A stretch of DNA of 64,000 nucleotides from Cytophagales bacterium. Its GTDB lineage: Bacteria > Bacteroidota > Bacteroidia > Cytophagales > Spirosomataceae. Under the pieces are notes generated by a model. The model made no database searches, was not told the DNA's origin, and saw nothing but the letters and a program-made list of their open reading frames with translations. The DNA lies in assembly GCA_013298125.1 (NCBI GenBank), contig JAAFJP010000034.1, positions 1 to 64,000 of the forward strand, read 5' to 3'. Of this stretch, positions 17,491-27,373 are shown one piece after another. How positions within the stretch are numbered: the stretch's first letter is position 1; each line of letters opens with the position of its first letter. The position numbers and the translations under genes were made by a program.

Positions 17491-17985
17491 ATGGCAGAGA
17501 GTTTATTAATTCCCTCAACGGCTAATCGCAAGGAAATTTATGATAGCTTAGTTCCTCAAATTCAAGCACTTACCAATGGGGAAGGCGATTTGACGGCTAA
17601 TCTTGCCAATATCTCTGCCGCTCTCAAAGAAGCCTTTGGGTTCTTCTGGGTGGGTTTTTATTTGAAGAAGGAAAACCAATTGGTTTTAGGACCTTTCCAA
17701 GGACCGATTGCCTGTACTCGTATCAATTTCAATCGTGGCGTTTGTGGACATTGTTATACTACAAAACAAGTCATTATTGTTCCAGACGTTGAGGCTTTCC
17801 CAGGGCATATTGCCTGTTCATCAGCCTCAAAATCTGAAATTGTATTGCCCGCTTTTGATAAAAATGGGGATGTTTTCTTAGTTCTTGATGTTGATTCTGA
17901 CAAATTGAATGATTTTTCAGAAATAGATGCCCTCGGACTTTCAGAGGTGATGAAGATTGTGGAGGGGTTTATATCCTCTCAATAA
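17491..17985 (+). CDS. msrC: Free methionine-(R)-sulfoxide reductase, GAF domain
   Basis: A 164-residue single GAF-domain enzyme that reduces free methionine-R-sulfoxide in the cytoplasm. The three conserved cysteines are at 75 (IACTRI), 85 (GVCG) and 109 (IACSS). Their spacing of 10 and 24 equals that of E. coli MsrC (84, 94, 118), so the active site is intact. It is the second gene of a two-gene operon and converges on hisH with only 4 bases between stops. Confidence 0.92.
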   Translation: MAESLLIPSTANRKEIYDSLVPQIQALTNGEGDLTANLANISAALKEAFGFFWVGFYLKKENQLVLGPFQGPIACTRINFNRGVCGHCYTTKQVIIVPDVEAFPGHIACSSASKSEIVLPAFDKNGDVFLVLDVDSDKLNDFSEIDALGLSEVMKIVEGFISSQ

Positions 17986-17989
17986 GTGC

Positions 17990-18574
17990 TTAAGCCTTCA
18001 AAAAATTCTCAATAATCCTCTGCCCTTCCTTTCCACTGATCTCTGTGTGAAACTGAGCTGCATAAAAATTACCTTTCTGCAACATGGCTGAAAATGGTTG
18101 AATATAATCGCAAGTCGCCACGGTATATTCACTCATTTCTGCATAATAACTATGCACAAAATACATGAAACTACTCTCGTTTAGACCCGCCGTTAAGCCA
18201 TTTTTGAAATCAAAAATATTATTCCAACCCACGTGTGGAATTTTATAATCGCTTGATTTGAAGCGTTTTACGTCAATATCAAAAATGCCCATGCAAGTCG
18301 TATCGTTCTCTTCGGAATGACGACACATCAACTGCATTCCTACGCACGTACCCAATACGGGTTGTGTAAGCGTGGGGATAACTTTATCCAAGCCTTTTTC
18401 ACGCAAATAACTCATGGCGGTACTTGCTTCGCCCACGCCTGGGAAAATTACCCTATCTGCCGAACGGATTTCGGCTTCATCGTCCGTCCAGAGGTAACTA
18501 ACCCCAATTCTATCCAAGGCGTACATGACTGACTGTACGTTTCCTGCGTTGTATTTTATGATTACTGTTTTCAT
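17990..18574 (-). CDS. hisH: Imidazole glycerol phosphate synthase, glutaminase subunit
   Basis: A 194-residue class I glutaminase. It supplies ammonia to HisF for the fifth step of histidine synthesis. The nucleophile is Cys77 in GTCVGMQL, and the catalytic His/Glu pair is in QFHTEIS near residue 177. PGVGEA forms the oxyanion strand. No other his gene is near, so the operon is scattered or hisH has moved. The promoter side is bounded by a large perfect inverted repeat at 18584. Confidence 0.92.
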   Translation of the reverse strand: MKTVIIKYNAGNVQSVMYALDRIGVSYLWTDDEAEIRSADRVIFPGVGEASTAMSYLREKGLDKVIPTLTQPVLGTCVGMQLMCRHSEENDTTCMGIFDIDVKRFKSSDYKIPHVGWNNIFDFKNGLTAGLNESSFMYFVHSYYAEMSEYTVATCDYIQPFSAMLQKGNFYAAQFHTEISGKEGQRIIENFLKA

Positions 18575-18583
18575 TCTTGTGAC

Positions 18584-18667
18584 TTTACTGTAGCTCGAAG
18601 TGGCACTTCGAGAATGGACAACCAGTTTGAGTCGGATTCTCGAAGTGCCACTTCGAGCTACAGTAAA
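18584..18667. repeat. Perfect 32-bp inverted repeat
   Basis: Arms at 18584-18615 and 18636-18667 are exact complements with a 20-base loop. Each arm itself contains a small palindrome (CTCGAAGTGGCACTTCGAG). It lies between the hisH start and the terminator of the araC-type gene. Confidence 0.85.
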
Positions 18668-18720
18668 ATAATAATTAAAAAGCCCAATTCATAGATGAAT
18701 CGGGCTTTTTAATTATTATT
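18667..18720 (-). terminator. Terminator of the AraC-family gene
   Basis: AATAATAATTAAAAAGCCC pairs with GGGCTTTTTAATTATTATT, with an ATTC/GAAT inner stem. About 80 bases beyond the AraC-gene stop on the minus strand; the gap between has CCTAAAACC units. Confidence 0.85.
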
Positions 18721-18800
18721 TTGATTAAAGATTTAGGAAAATTAAAAGTGTTCTACACAAGCCTCTAACCCCTAAAACCTAACCCCTAAAACCTCTTTCT

Positions 18801-19727
18801 CTACAAATTCATCAACGATTCTCTTCTACGCATCTTACCCGCTGGAATTCCGAACATCATTTTGAAACGACGACAGAAATAGGCAGTGTCCTTATATCCT
18901 ACATCCGCACCAATAGCACGAATAGATTTCTTAGAAGTTCTCAACAAACCAACAGCCGCTTCCATTCTTTGGTATTCGATATAATCTTGTGGATTGATAC
19001 CAGTCAGCATTTTGAAATATTGCCCAACATAATCTTCTGAAACATTTGCTACGTTTGCTAATACTTTATTAGACAAATCTCCACCGATATTATCTTTGAT
19101 ATAAGCAAAAATATCAATCAGACGTGGGTCTTTGAAATAGGTACTGTTAGTTGCTAATTGCTCAACAAACAAACGATTTCTGATAATATAACGAATAATC
19201 TCAATGACGATTTCTTCGGTTTTTATCTTGATAACACGTCCTTTACCTAAATCATCAGTCATATCCTCTTTCAAGATTTCGTGTAGCATAAACGCTAACT
19301 TGTCATCTTTTTTGATAAGAAAAGGAGGAATATCAAGCGATGTAAAGAAGTTTACTGAATCAAAAACTTTTGCTTCAAACGCCACCATACCAAATGAATT
19401 GTCGATATGACCAATTCTTGAAGGTTCAAGGTTTGGTTCAAAATATAACTCACGGTGAGTCATAAACTCTTCGTTTGAAATTGCTTTTGGTTTGTCGGCA
19501 TTTCCGTAGGTAACAGAAAGCATTTTACCGCCTGGGATAAACAGCATATCGCCCACTTCTGCATGAGTAGCTTCTTCTCCGAATGAAACCTCTCCATTGT
19601 ACAAAATCAAGAGTGTATTCTCGACATCGTAGAAGTTTTTGATTCGGATTGGTTGTAATATTCTAATGTTGCGTGACTTTATGAACTTCACACCGAGCGA
19701 CTCAATTATCTTATTATAATCTTCCAT
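18801..19727 (-). CDS. AraC-family transcriptional regulator
   Basis: A 308-residue regulator. The N-terminal 150 residues carry beta-rich segments (LLILYNGEVSFGEEATHAEV, MLFIPGG) like a cupin effector domain. The C-terminal 100 residues contain two helix-turn-helix units: LSNKVLANVANVSEDYVGQYFK and IRAIGADVGYKDTAYFCRRF, the second being the AraC signature. The ligand is unknown. The gene is monocistronic. The 382-base gap to uvrB holds AT-rich sequence with a candidate uvrB -7 element TATCTTTA at 20080-20087 and nothing else recognised. Confidence 0.9.
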   Translation of the reverse strand: MEDYNKIIESLGVKFIKSRNIRILQPIRIKNFYDVENTLLILYNGEVSFGEEATHAEVGDMLFIPGGKMLSVTYGNADKPKAISNEEFMTHRELYFEPNLEPSRIGHIDNSFGMVAFEAKVFDSVNFFTSLDIPPFLIKKDDKLAFMLHEILKEDMTDDLGKGRVIKIKTEEIVIEIIRYIIRNRLFVEQLATNSTYFKDPRLIDIFAYIKDNIGGDLSNKVLANVANVSEDYVGQYFKMLTGINPQDYIEYQRMEAAVGLLRTSKKSIRAIGADVGYKDTAYFCRRFKMMFGIPAGKMRRRESLMNL

Positions 19728-20109
19728 CTTTGCGGCTTTTTTTAATTATTTTTAGTTGTACTATCGTAAATGTAGGACAAAACTAATAAATCTATGTAAA
19801 AATCCAAAATATAATTAAAAAAAGAATAAAATACTTTTTTAACGGTTAGGCTTATTCGGAAGAGATTATTTATTGTAATATCCTAAGAATGAGGTTTTGT
19901 AAACTACACTTTTTTAAAAAATAATATTTGTAGTTTTAAAAGAAATGAATATTTCTACTATTGGTAACATTAGTTTTTGTTGAAAAAAATCAGAGTTCAT
20001 AAATAGAAATCATTATTCATGCGTTGGGGACTCTAAAAATGTGCTTACAGGGGTACTGTGAATTCCGCCAATTATTCCCTATCTTTACTCTTTACAAAAT
20101 GCTTCAAAA

Positions 20110-22143
20110 ATGGACTTCAAACTTATCTCAGAATACAAACCTACGGGCGACCAACCACAGGCAATTGCTAAACTTGTGGAGGGTGTCGTCAATGGCGAAG
20201 AATCTCAAACGCTCTTGGGTGTAACAGGTTCGGGAAAAACTTTTACGGTGGCGAATATGATTACACAGGTCAATCGTCCGACTTTGGTTTTGAGTCATAA
20301 TAAAACCCTTGCCGCCCAACTCTACGGTGAATTCAAACAGTTTTTTCCAGAAAATGCCGTTGAATATTTTGTCTCTTACTACGATTATTACCAACCCGAA
20401 GCCTTCATTGCTTCTACCAATACCTACATTGAGAAAGACCTTGCCATCAACGAAGAGATTGATAAATTAAGGCTTTCAACAACCTCCTCGCTCATGTCTG
20501 GACGACGAGACATTATCGTAATTGCCTCTGTATCATGTATTTACGGAATGGGAAATCCCGAAGAATACCGCAAAAGCATTCTTCGTTTTGGGGTTGGTGA
20601 AATCATTTCTCGCAATCAATTTCTGTTTCGTTTGGTAGAAATTCTGTATTCTCGAACCGATGCAGAATTTGCTCGTGGGACTTTTAGAGTCAAAGGCGAT
20701 ACCGTTGATATAAATTTACCTTACGCTGATTTTGGGTATCGGATTATGTTTTTTGGCGATGAAATTGAGACCATCCAACGCATCAATCCACAGACAGGCA
20801 AGAAGATTTCGGATGAAAAAATGATTGCGGTTTTCCCTGCCAATCTCTTCGTAACGGGTCGGGATGTGTTGAATAATGCTATCAATTTTATCCAAGATGA
20901 TTTAGTGTCTCAAATAAAATTCTTTGAGTCTGAAAGTCGTCTTTTGGAAGCTGACAGAATCAAACAACGCACCGAATTTGACTTAGAAATGATGCGAGAA
21001 TTGGGTTATTGTTCTGGTATTGAGAACTATTCACGCTATTTTGACCAACGAAAGCCAGGGCAACGACCTTTCTGTTTATTAGACTTTTTCCCAGAAGATT
21101 TCTTATTGGTAGTCGATGAAAGCCACGCCACGATGCCCCAAATCAGAGCCATGTGGGGAGGTGACCGCTCACGTAAGGAGGCTTTAGTGGACTATGGTTT
21201 TCGCTTGCCCTCGGCGATGGACAATCGCCCGTTGACTTTCCAAGAATTTGAGAATATTACAGGTCAAACGGTTTATGTTTCGGCAACCCCAGCGGACTAT
21301 GAATTGAGGCGTTCGGAGGGTGTGGTGGTGGAGCAAATTATTCGCCCAACGGGTTTGCTTGACCCTGAAATTGAAGTACGTCCGAGTATCAATCAGATTG
21401 ATGATTTATTGGAGGAAGTCCACAAAAGAATACAGAACGAAGAGCGAGTTTTAATAACGACTTTGACCAAAAGAATGGCGGAAGAATTGTCAAAATATTT
21501 GGAAAGAGTTGGGGTAAAATGTCGCTATATTCACTCGGAAGTCAAGACCTTAGACCGTATTGAAATCCTGCGAGAATTGCGTCTGGGCGTGTTTGATGTA
21601 CTCGTGGGTGTGAATCTGTTACGTGAAGGATTAGATTTACCAGAGGTTTCGTTAGTTGCCATTATGGATGCTGACAAAGAAGGCTTCCTTCGTGATATTC
21701 GTTCGTTAATCCAGACGATTGGACGTGCTGCCCGAAATGACCACGGCAAGGTTTTGATGTACGCAGACCGCATTACAGGCTCGATGGAAAAGGCAATTGA
21801 CGAGACAAACAGACGTAGAGCCATTCAGTTAGAATACAATTTGGCAAACGGCATCACGCCAAAAACCATCTTGAAATCGAAGGAGAAAATCATGGAGCAA
21901 ACCTCAATTGCGGACGTGATGGGCAAGCCAATCAAGAACCTAAAATATTACACCGAACCACAAGAAATCGTGATGGCTGCCGACCCTGTGGTAGCGTATA
22001 TGACCAAAGACGAATTGGTAAAACAAGTCAAAAAAGTACAAGCCGATATGGAAAAAGCTGCGAAGGAATTAGACTTCATCGCAGCTGCTCGCTTGCGTGA
22101 TGAGATGTTGGGCTTGAAGAAATTGATTGAGGCGAAGAGTTAG
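20110..22143 (+). CDS. uvrB: Excinuclease ABC subunit B
   Basis: A 677-residue DNA-damage verification helicase of nucleotide excision repair. Walker [11 protein letters not shown] is near 37-46. The DNA-clamping beta-hairpin [20 protein letters not shown] is intact, as are the DESH helicase motif and the helicase motifs up to QTIGRAARN. The C-terminal UVR domain ([18 protein letters not shown]) that binds UvrA/UvrC is present. The length is that of full UvrB. No other uvr gene is near, as is usual. Confidence 0.97.
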   Translation: MDFKLISEYKPTGDQPQAIAKLVEGVVNGEESQTLLGVTGSGKTFTVANMITQVNRPTLVLSHNKTLAAQLYGEFKQFFPENAVEYFVSYYDYYQPEAFIASTNTYIEKDLAINEEIDKLRLSTTSSLMSGRRDIIVIASVSCIYGMGNPEEYRKSILRFGVGEIISRNQFLFRLVEILYSRTDAEFARGTFRVKGDTVDINLPYADFGYRIMFFGDEIETIQRINPQTGKKISDEKMIAVFPANLFVTGRDVLNNAINFIQDDLVSQIKFFESESRLLEADRIKQRTEFDLEMMRELGYCSGIENYSRYFDQRKPGQRPFCLLDFFPEDFLLVVDESHATMPQIRAMWGGDRSRKEALVDYGFRLPSAMDNRPLTFQEFENITGQTVYVSATPADYELRRSEGVVVEQIIRPTGLLDPEIEVRPSINQIDDLLEEVHKRIQNEERVLITTLTKRMAEELSKYLERVGVKCRYIHSEVKTLDRIEILRELRLGVFDVLVGVNLLREGLDLPEVSLVAIMDADKEGFLRDIRSLIQTIGRAARNDHGKVLMYADRITGSMEKAIDETNRRRAIQLEYNLANGITPKTILKSKEKIMEQTSIADVMGKPIKNLKYYTEPQEIVMAADPVVAYMTKDELVKQVKKVQADMEKAAKELDFIAAARLRDEMLGLKKLIEAKS

Positions 22144-22145
22144 GG

Positions 22146-22481
22146 TTAATTGAACCCAAATTTATGCCTCCTCCTTCTTGCAATACTGGCTTTATGACCA
22201 TTCACCATCGTTAAACTGTCCTCGATTTTGTCATAATCAACAACAAATTTAGGATTAATCATGTACGAACGATGGATTCTCAGAAATCCATGCTTTTCGA
22301 GAAATTCTTGGTAGTATTTGATGGAATGGGCTACGATTTTGGCTCTACCATATTCAAAGTAAAAAACCGTATAATTGGTATCTCCTTTCAGTAAAACTAC
22401 ATTGTTTACTTGTACTTTTTTGGCAGTTTTTTGATTTATGACTAACAATGAATCGTTGCTGTTTTGAGGGTATGTTTTCAT
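22146..22481 (-). CDS. LytTR-domain DNA-binding protein, module 1
   Basis: A stand-alone LytTR DNA-binding protein of 111 residues (124 if the Met at 22520 is used). Core segments are VLLKGDTNYTVFYFEYGRA, HSIKYYQEFLEKHGFLRIHR and SYMINPKFV, which form the ten-strand DNA-binding fold. It has no receiver domain, so phosphorylation cannot control it directly. It is divergent from the histidine kinase at 22648 with a 127-167-base shared promoter region. It is paralogous to the protein at 28666-29004, which sits in the same place in module 2. Confidence 0.88.
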   Translation of the reverse strand: MKTYPQNSNDSLLVINQKTAKKVQVNNVVLLKGDTNYTVFYFEYGRAKIVAHSIKYYQEFLEKHGFLRIHRSYMINPKFVVDYDKIEDSLTMVNGHKASIARRRRHKFGFN

Positions 22482-22647
22482 GGGTTTTGGATAAATTTTT
22501 ATGGTACAAAGTTCCTTCATTACAAAATCTTAGTCAATCCATGAATGCATGTATTCGAGTACAGGTTTCCCTGTATTTTTAGGGTTTTGGTTTGGAAATT
22601 GAGGGCTTCTGGCTGTACTTTGTTTTGGTAATTCAAAAAAATCGTCC

Positions 22648-24516
22648 ATGAGATTTAAGCTGTTTTTGATTTTATGCTTTTGCTTTCCCGTGCTATCTTT
22701 GTCAGCACAAATACCCACTATTGACAAAACTGAGGATAGTTTACAAAATGAATTGAAGACTTTATCAAACCAATCAATATCTCTACAAAGAGACTCGCTG
22801 ATTATCAAAATCTTAGCTGAGATTTTCATGTCGTTTCCTTCCAAAGAAATTCCCAAAAGAGAGTTCTATAATGATTCTTTGAGACGATTTTCAGCAAAAT
22901 CTTCTTGGGCGAAAGCACAAGGTTATCAACTATATATCAGTGGTTTTATGCACACGTTTAAGGGAGAAAACACCTTGGCTTTTAATGATATTGAAAAAGC
23001 CCTTTTGGCGTTCAGAAAGCTAAAAGATAAAGAAAATTATCAGAAATGTGCCGAGCGACTTGCAGTATTGATGGGCAGAAATATGATGATAAAACCCATG
23101 ACTGATAGTGTATTGAAACGTAAATATTTGAAGTATATCACCGAACGTTTAGAGGAAGCGAAAACAAAATTTGCAGGAACAAAATTGGCGGGTGCGTATG
23201 CAGGTATGGGACAGTTTTATTTAGAAGGAAAAGACTACAAACAAAGTGCAAAATACTATGAGCAAGAAGTGAAATATGCTCATTTGAATCCTAATAAAAA
23301 TCTCAAATTTTTTGAATATCATAGTGGACTGTTTTACTCGAAAGGCTTGTGTATTTTATATCAAAATCCGAATGATACAGAAGCCCTGAAAACGGTCAAT
23401 CAAATCATTCAGATTTGCCAGACTGAGAAACACAATAATTACGAAAAATACCTTCTTTTGATAATGGTTCACTACATGGGTAACTATTATGCTGAACAAA
23501 AAGACTATCAAAATGCCCTCCGAATCGGTCTTATCGGGCAAAATATTGAAGAACCTCCACAGATGCCATTTTACACATACTTAGTAGATAATGTTTTAGC
23601 AAAAGCCTACAAAGGACTCAACCAGCCCGTAAAAGCCTTACAGTATTTAGAAAAAGTAAGCGATTATCAGGAGAAATCGGGGACTCAGGAATTGACGGGG
23701 AATCTGGCAGAATGGCAATTAAAATACGAAGATGAAAAACAAAAAACCCAAATAAAAACCCTCGAAAACGAAAAACTCCAAACCGAAGCCAATCGTCAAA
23801 AATGGATTCGTAATTTTCTGATTATCAGTCTTTTAATGGGCTGTGGATTGGTGTTTTATTTTTTCAAAACTAATCAACAATTAAAGTCTAAAAACCGTGA
23901 AATTGAGGAGGCGTTATTGAAAGGACAAACCATCGAACGCAAGCGAGTTGCACAAGAATTGCACGATAATCTCTCGGCAAAAATATCAGGGATTCGTTGG
24001 CGATTGGAGGCAATTGAGCCAGAGTTTAAGGTAGAAAAACAAAGAAAAATCTATGAGTCATCCGTGAACGCCCTTGCGGAGGTATATACTGATGTACGCC
24101 TGATAGCCCACAACCTCCTCCCCGCCGAACTCGAAACCAAAGGATTATCCGTTGCTTTACAAAGTTTGGTTAAAGAATTGAACGGACTTAATAAAACAGA
24201 TTTTTCGTTAAATATTAACGAAACTATTAGTCGTTTTCAAAACAAAATTGAGTACGAAATTTTCAGCATTATCCTCGAACTTTCTAATAATATTCTCAAA
24301 CATTCCCAAGCCAAAAATGCCCTTGTTTCTCTTGAAACGGAGAAAAATACCTTGAAATTAGTCGTCTCAGACAATGGCATTGGCATTGCCGAAGATTCTA
24401 TCAAGAAAGGAATGGGCATGAGTAATTTGAAATCAAGAGTGGCTTCGTTGAATGGGAAAATGTCTGTTGAAAATCGTGAGGGGGTTTGGGTGGGGGTGGA
24501 AGTGCCTGTTGTGTAG
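22648..24516 (+). CDS. Sensor histidine kinase with TPR sensor, module 1
   Basis: A 622-residue NarX/DesK-type kinase. A signal peptide (1-20, ending SLSA) is followed by TPR-like helical repeats (about 85-350) outside the membrane, one membrane helix at 387-406, a coiled linker, and the HisKA_3 box VAQELHDN with phosphoacceptor His439. The ATPase domain has the N-box SNNILKH (546-552) and G-boxes DNGIGI and KGMGMSN. It should phosphorylate the convergent NarL-type regulator at 24591-25244. TPR sensors suggest that it reads a protein or peptide signal in the periplasm, but the ligand is unknown. Confidence 0.92.
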   Translation: MRFKLFLILCFCFPVLSLSAQIPTIDKTEDSLQNELKTLSNQSISLQRDSLIIKILAEIFMSFPSKEIPKREFYNDSLRRFSAKSSWAKAQGYQLYISGFMHTFKGENTLAFNDIEKALLAFRKLKDKENYQKCAERLAVLMGRNMMIKPMTDSVLKRKYLKYITERLEEAKTKFAGTKLAGAYAGMGQFYLEGKDYKQSAKYYEQEVKYAHLNPNKNLKFFEYHSGLFYSKGLCILYQNPNDTEALKTVNQIIQICQTEKHNNYEKYLLLIMVHYMGNYYAEQKDYQNALRIGLIGQNIEEPPQMPFYTYLVDNVLAKAYKGLNQPVKALQYLEKVSDYQEKSGTQELTGNLAEWQLKYEDEKQKTQIKTLENEKLQTEANRQKWIRNFLIISLLMGCGLVFYFFKTNQQLKSKNREIEEALLKGQTIERKRVAQELHDNLSAKISGIRWRLEAIEPEFKVEKQRKIYESSVNALAEVYTDVRLIAHNLLPAELETKGLSVALQSLVKELNGLNKTDFSLNINETISRFQNKIEYEIFSIILELSNNILKHSQAKNALVSLETEKNTLKLVVSDNGIGIAEDSIKKGMGMSNLKSRVASLNGKMSVENREGVWVGVEVPVV

Positions 24517-24539
24517 AGTTGTTAAGTCATTAATTTTTT

Positions 24540-24589
24540 AAGTTGTTAAGTGATAAGTTGTTGTCTTAAAACTTATCACTTAACAACTT
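24540..24589. terminator. Perfect 20-bp hairpin between convergent kinase and regulator
   Basis: AAGTTGTTAAGTGATAAGTT at 24540-24559 and its exact complement at 24570-24589, 10-base loop. It ends one base before the regulator stop and fills the 74-base gap, so it probably terminates both genes. Confidence 0.75.
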
Positions 24590-24590
24590 A

Positions 24591-25244
24591 TCACTCAGCT
24601 ACAAGCCCATTCTTCATCGCAAATTTCACTAAGCCAATGGAGTTTTTAATTCCTAATTTCTTCAAAATATTATGTCGATGGGTTTCTACGGTGGCGGGGC
24701 TGAGGAAGAGTTTTTCGGCGATTTGATTGGTCGAAAGTTCTTGGGCGATTAGGGTGATGATTTCTATTTCTCGGGGACTGAGTTCGTCAAATTTATCATT
24801 AATCGTTTCATTGGTCAAATCAGCCATTTGTTTGTCTCGGTTAAGTAGCTCAAATACAACGGATTGACTATAATATTTTTGTCCAGAAGCAACTGTTTTT
24901 AAGGCGGTTTCAAACTCTGTTTTACCCGCTTTTTTCATCATATAGCCCGATACTCCCGCCTTGAATGCCCGCTGAATTGTCTCGGAATCTTCCGAAACGG
25001 TCAATAATAATACTTTCACTTGGGGATATTGCTGACGAATTTGTAGAGTTAGTTCGATGCCGTCCATTTCGGGCATATTGAAATCCGTCAAAACGATGTC
25101 AATATTTTCGTGGATAGCAAGAGCTTTGAGTAGTTCTTTACCATTATTGTATGTTCCCAAAACCTCACAATCGGGCATCGTGGAGAGTAATATTTCTATA
25201 CTTTCCAGAATAAATTGGTGGTCGTCGGCAATAAGTACTCGCAT
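24591..25244 (-). CDS. Response regulator, NarL/FixJ type, module 1
   Basis: A 217-residue two-domain regulator. The receiver domain has the acidic pair Asp7-Asp8, the phosphoacceptor Asp54 in LTDFNMPEM, and KAGVSGYMMKKAG with the conserved Lys. The C-terminal LuxR HTH is LSPREIEIITLIAQELSTNQIAEKLF with TVETHRHNILKKLG. Start MRVLIADDH is family-typical. It converges on its presumed kinase. A 32-nt motif upstream (25262-25293) is shared with the two paralogous regulators. Confidence 0.94.
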   Translation of the reverse strand: MRVLIADDHQFILESIEILLSTMPDCEVLGTYNNGKELLKALAIHENIDIVLTDFNMPEMDGIELTLQIRQQYPQVKVLLLTVSEDSETIQRAFKAGVSGYMMKKAGKTEFETALKTVASGQKYYSQSVVFELLNRDKQMADLTNETINDKFDELSPREIEIITLIAQELSTNQIAEKLFLSPATVETHRHNILKKLGIKNSIGLVKFAMKNGLVAE

Positions 25245-25261
25245 TTTGATAGTAGGGTCAG

Positions 25262-25293
25262 TTATAAATCCTTATAAGTCAAGATTTTATAAA
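25262..25293 (-). promoter_or_regulatory. Shared upstream motif of response regulator 1
   Basis: On the minus strand it reads TTTATAAAATCTTGACTTAT followed by AAGGATTTATAA, 18 bases before the start codon. It matches the sites at 31886-31917 and 39424-39455 at about 27 of 32 positions. A promoter or autoregulatory site is the likely role. Confidence 0.65.
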
Positions 25294-25357
25294 GATATAC
25301 GTTTGACTTTTTATATCAAAATGCGAGCATTTGTTGTGATTGTAAAATGAATTTACA

Positions 25358-27367
25358 TCAATTTATCACATTCACTTTCCCAGTCCCAACCAAAGTCACT
25401 TTCCCCGTACTCATAAACCGTAGTCCTTTCGCCTGTCCTATGTATGCGGTAGGCACAGTTATGATGTGCGTACTCATCACACGTACAGGTAATGTGCCGT
25501 TGGGAATGCAACTACAAATCCATGTGGAAGTAGCGTTCCAATTGCCCGTGGTGGCGGTGTCAAAACTGGTTGCAGGGATGATGGTAACGGTTTGGGCGGT
25601 TCGGGTGCTATTGACACAATTGGGCGTTCCACCCGTTTCACAGGCCACGTAATAAGTTGTGTTTGCGGATAAAGTTGGGGTTACGTAAGACCCCGTTCCA
25701 ATGGCTGTTCCGCCCGAAATGCTACTATACCATTTTGCGGTTGAACCTGTACAAACGGCTGATAATGTGGTACTTGTGTATTGATTAATCGTTACCCCAT
25801 TTGCCGTTGGGGCATTCACCACTGGGTTCACCGTTACGGAGGCAGTTCCATTGGCGGTGCAAGCATTCAAAGTAACGGTGATGGTATAAGTACCTGTCAT
25901 AGAGGTAGTTGCCAAGCTATTAACCGTTGGATTTTGAAGAGCTGAGGTAAAAGCACTCGGTCCATTCCAAAAATACGTTCCGCTCGCCGTGGTATTTACG
26001 CCCAAAGTTAAAGGAGTATTTGAACAAACCGTTATGGGCGAAGTTGGCGTAACGGTTGGCAAGGGTTTGACGGTTACGGAGGTCGTTGCCGTTGCGGTAC
26101 ATCCCGCCGCTTGTGAGCTTGCCGTTACGGTATAAATCCCTCCTCCATTCGTGGGCATATTCGTAATCAAGGGGTTCTGAACTGCCGAAGTAAACGCTGG
26201 TGGACCCGCCCACGAATAATTGGAAGTAACAAAACTCGTACTGTTCAATTGCAAATTTGAACCCTGACAAACGGAGGCTGGCGTGGCACTTGCCGTGGCA
26301 GTATTTCCAATCGTCAAAATGGTAGCGGAGGTTTTTCGGATTAAGGGTAAAGTCGTAACGGCTCTGATTCTGTAACCACTCGCAACGCTTAGGGCTGTTG
26401 GTAACGTTCCAATTAAAGAATCTTGCGTTCCGTTTATGGTCGTTACGATGGGTACAAAATTCGTCCCACTACTATTACTCAATTCCAAAACGTATTGATT
26501 ACCAACTGGAAATACGCCTGTTTTGGTAATTGGTACTTTAATTTTTCCCCCCAAACAAAACTCACTTTTGGCTTGATTTGCTTGATTGAAAGTACCACCC
26601 GCCGTCAGCGTGAAACTTGGGTCGAGATTAAAGATTTTTTGATATAATGACGACCATCTATTTTGAGAATCTTTTACCCTAAATGTTATCAAATTCTGCC
26701 CATTGGTTAAACCCGTAGTGGAAGGTTCAAAATTTGCCGTAACGTCTGGGCTACTGGTGGGCGTAAAACTCACAGAGGTAGCTAAACCATAGCCTGGTTC
26801 GGTGGACATTGTGCCAATAAAATACTCAATTCTACTAATATTATCCCCTGGGGCAGTGCCATAAACCGAGACATTATATTTATTTGTGTAAGTCCAAAAT
26901 CCGTAGGCATCTTTCATGCGGATGGATAAAATATGACTTCCTTCGCCCAACGAAGTTGTAGGAATCGTTCTAATAAATTCAAAATTAACAATCCCCGAAA
27001 CCGTTGCTTGAACGGGTGTTTGAGCATCCCATTGATATTCAAAAACTCGAATATCCTGTGGGTCTGTGCCAGGATTATAGGTTTCAGGAGCAACCATAAT
27101 GGACTTTCTGAGCAACTGTGACCATATTCCATTGGCATCTCTTACCCTGATATTTAGATAATGAGTTCCTACCAATAATCCCGATGTACTGACATTGGTC
27201 GTTAAATCAAGATTGGTCGTATTTATTGCTCCCAGACTGGTGCCAAGCCCATAGCCTGGGTCGGTGTCCCAATAATATTCAGCATAATTCATGGGACTTT
27301 GGGCAAATCCATTTCTACCAAACAACAATAGTCCGATAAAAAGCCCAATAAGTTTGAGTTTTTTCAT
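25358..27367 (-). CDS. Secreted Ig-like/repeat adhesin-like protein
   Basis: A 669-residue secreted protein. Signal peptide 1-22 (ends GFAQ). Residues about 25-245 hold three degenerate repeats of some 70-85 residues, each with an aromatic EYYWDTDPGYG-like opening and a close like IRVRDANGIWS. Then two PKD/Ig-like domains (VCQGSNLQLNS..., VCSNTPLTLGV...) and a third with ANTTYYVAC. The last 60 residues share a domain with the giant protein at 47471. No enzyme motif is seen. It follows the beta-helix gene at 27374 after 6 bases, so the two form an operon. Confidence 0.75.
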   Translation of the reverse strand: MKKLKLIGLFIGLLLFGRNGFAQSPMNYAEYYWDTDPGYGLGTSLGAINTTNLDLTTNVSTSGLLVGTHYLNIRVRDANGIWSQLLRKSIMVAPETYNPGTDPQDIRVFEYQWDAQTPVQATVSGIVNFEFIRTIPTTSLGEGSHILSIRMKDAYGFWTYTNKYNVSVYGTAPGDNISRIEYFIGTMSTEPGYGLATSVSFTPTSSPDVTANFEPSTTGLTNGQNLITFRVKDSQNRWSSLYQKIFNLDPSFTLTAGGTFNQANQAKSEFCLGGKIKVPITKTGVFPVGNQYVLELSNSSGTNFVPIVTTINGTQDSLIGTLPTALSVASGYRIRAVTTLPLIRKTSATILTIGNTATASATPASVCQGSNLQLNSTSFVTSNYSWAGPPAFTSAVQNPLITNMPTNGGGIYTVTASSQAAGCTATATTSVTVKPLPTVTPTSPITVCSNTPLTLGVNTTASGTYFWNGPSAFTSALQNPTVNSLATTSMTGTYTITVTLNACTANGTASVTVNPVVNAPTANGVTINQYTSTTLSAVCTGSTAKWYSSISGGTAIGTGSYVTPTLSANTTYYVACETGGTPNCVNSTRTAQTVTIIPATSFDTATTGNWNATSTWICSCIPNGTLPVRVMSTHIITVPTAYIGQAKGLRFMSTGKVTLVGTGKVNVIN

Positions 27368-27373
27368 GGCTGT

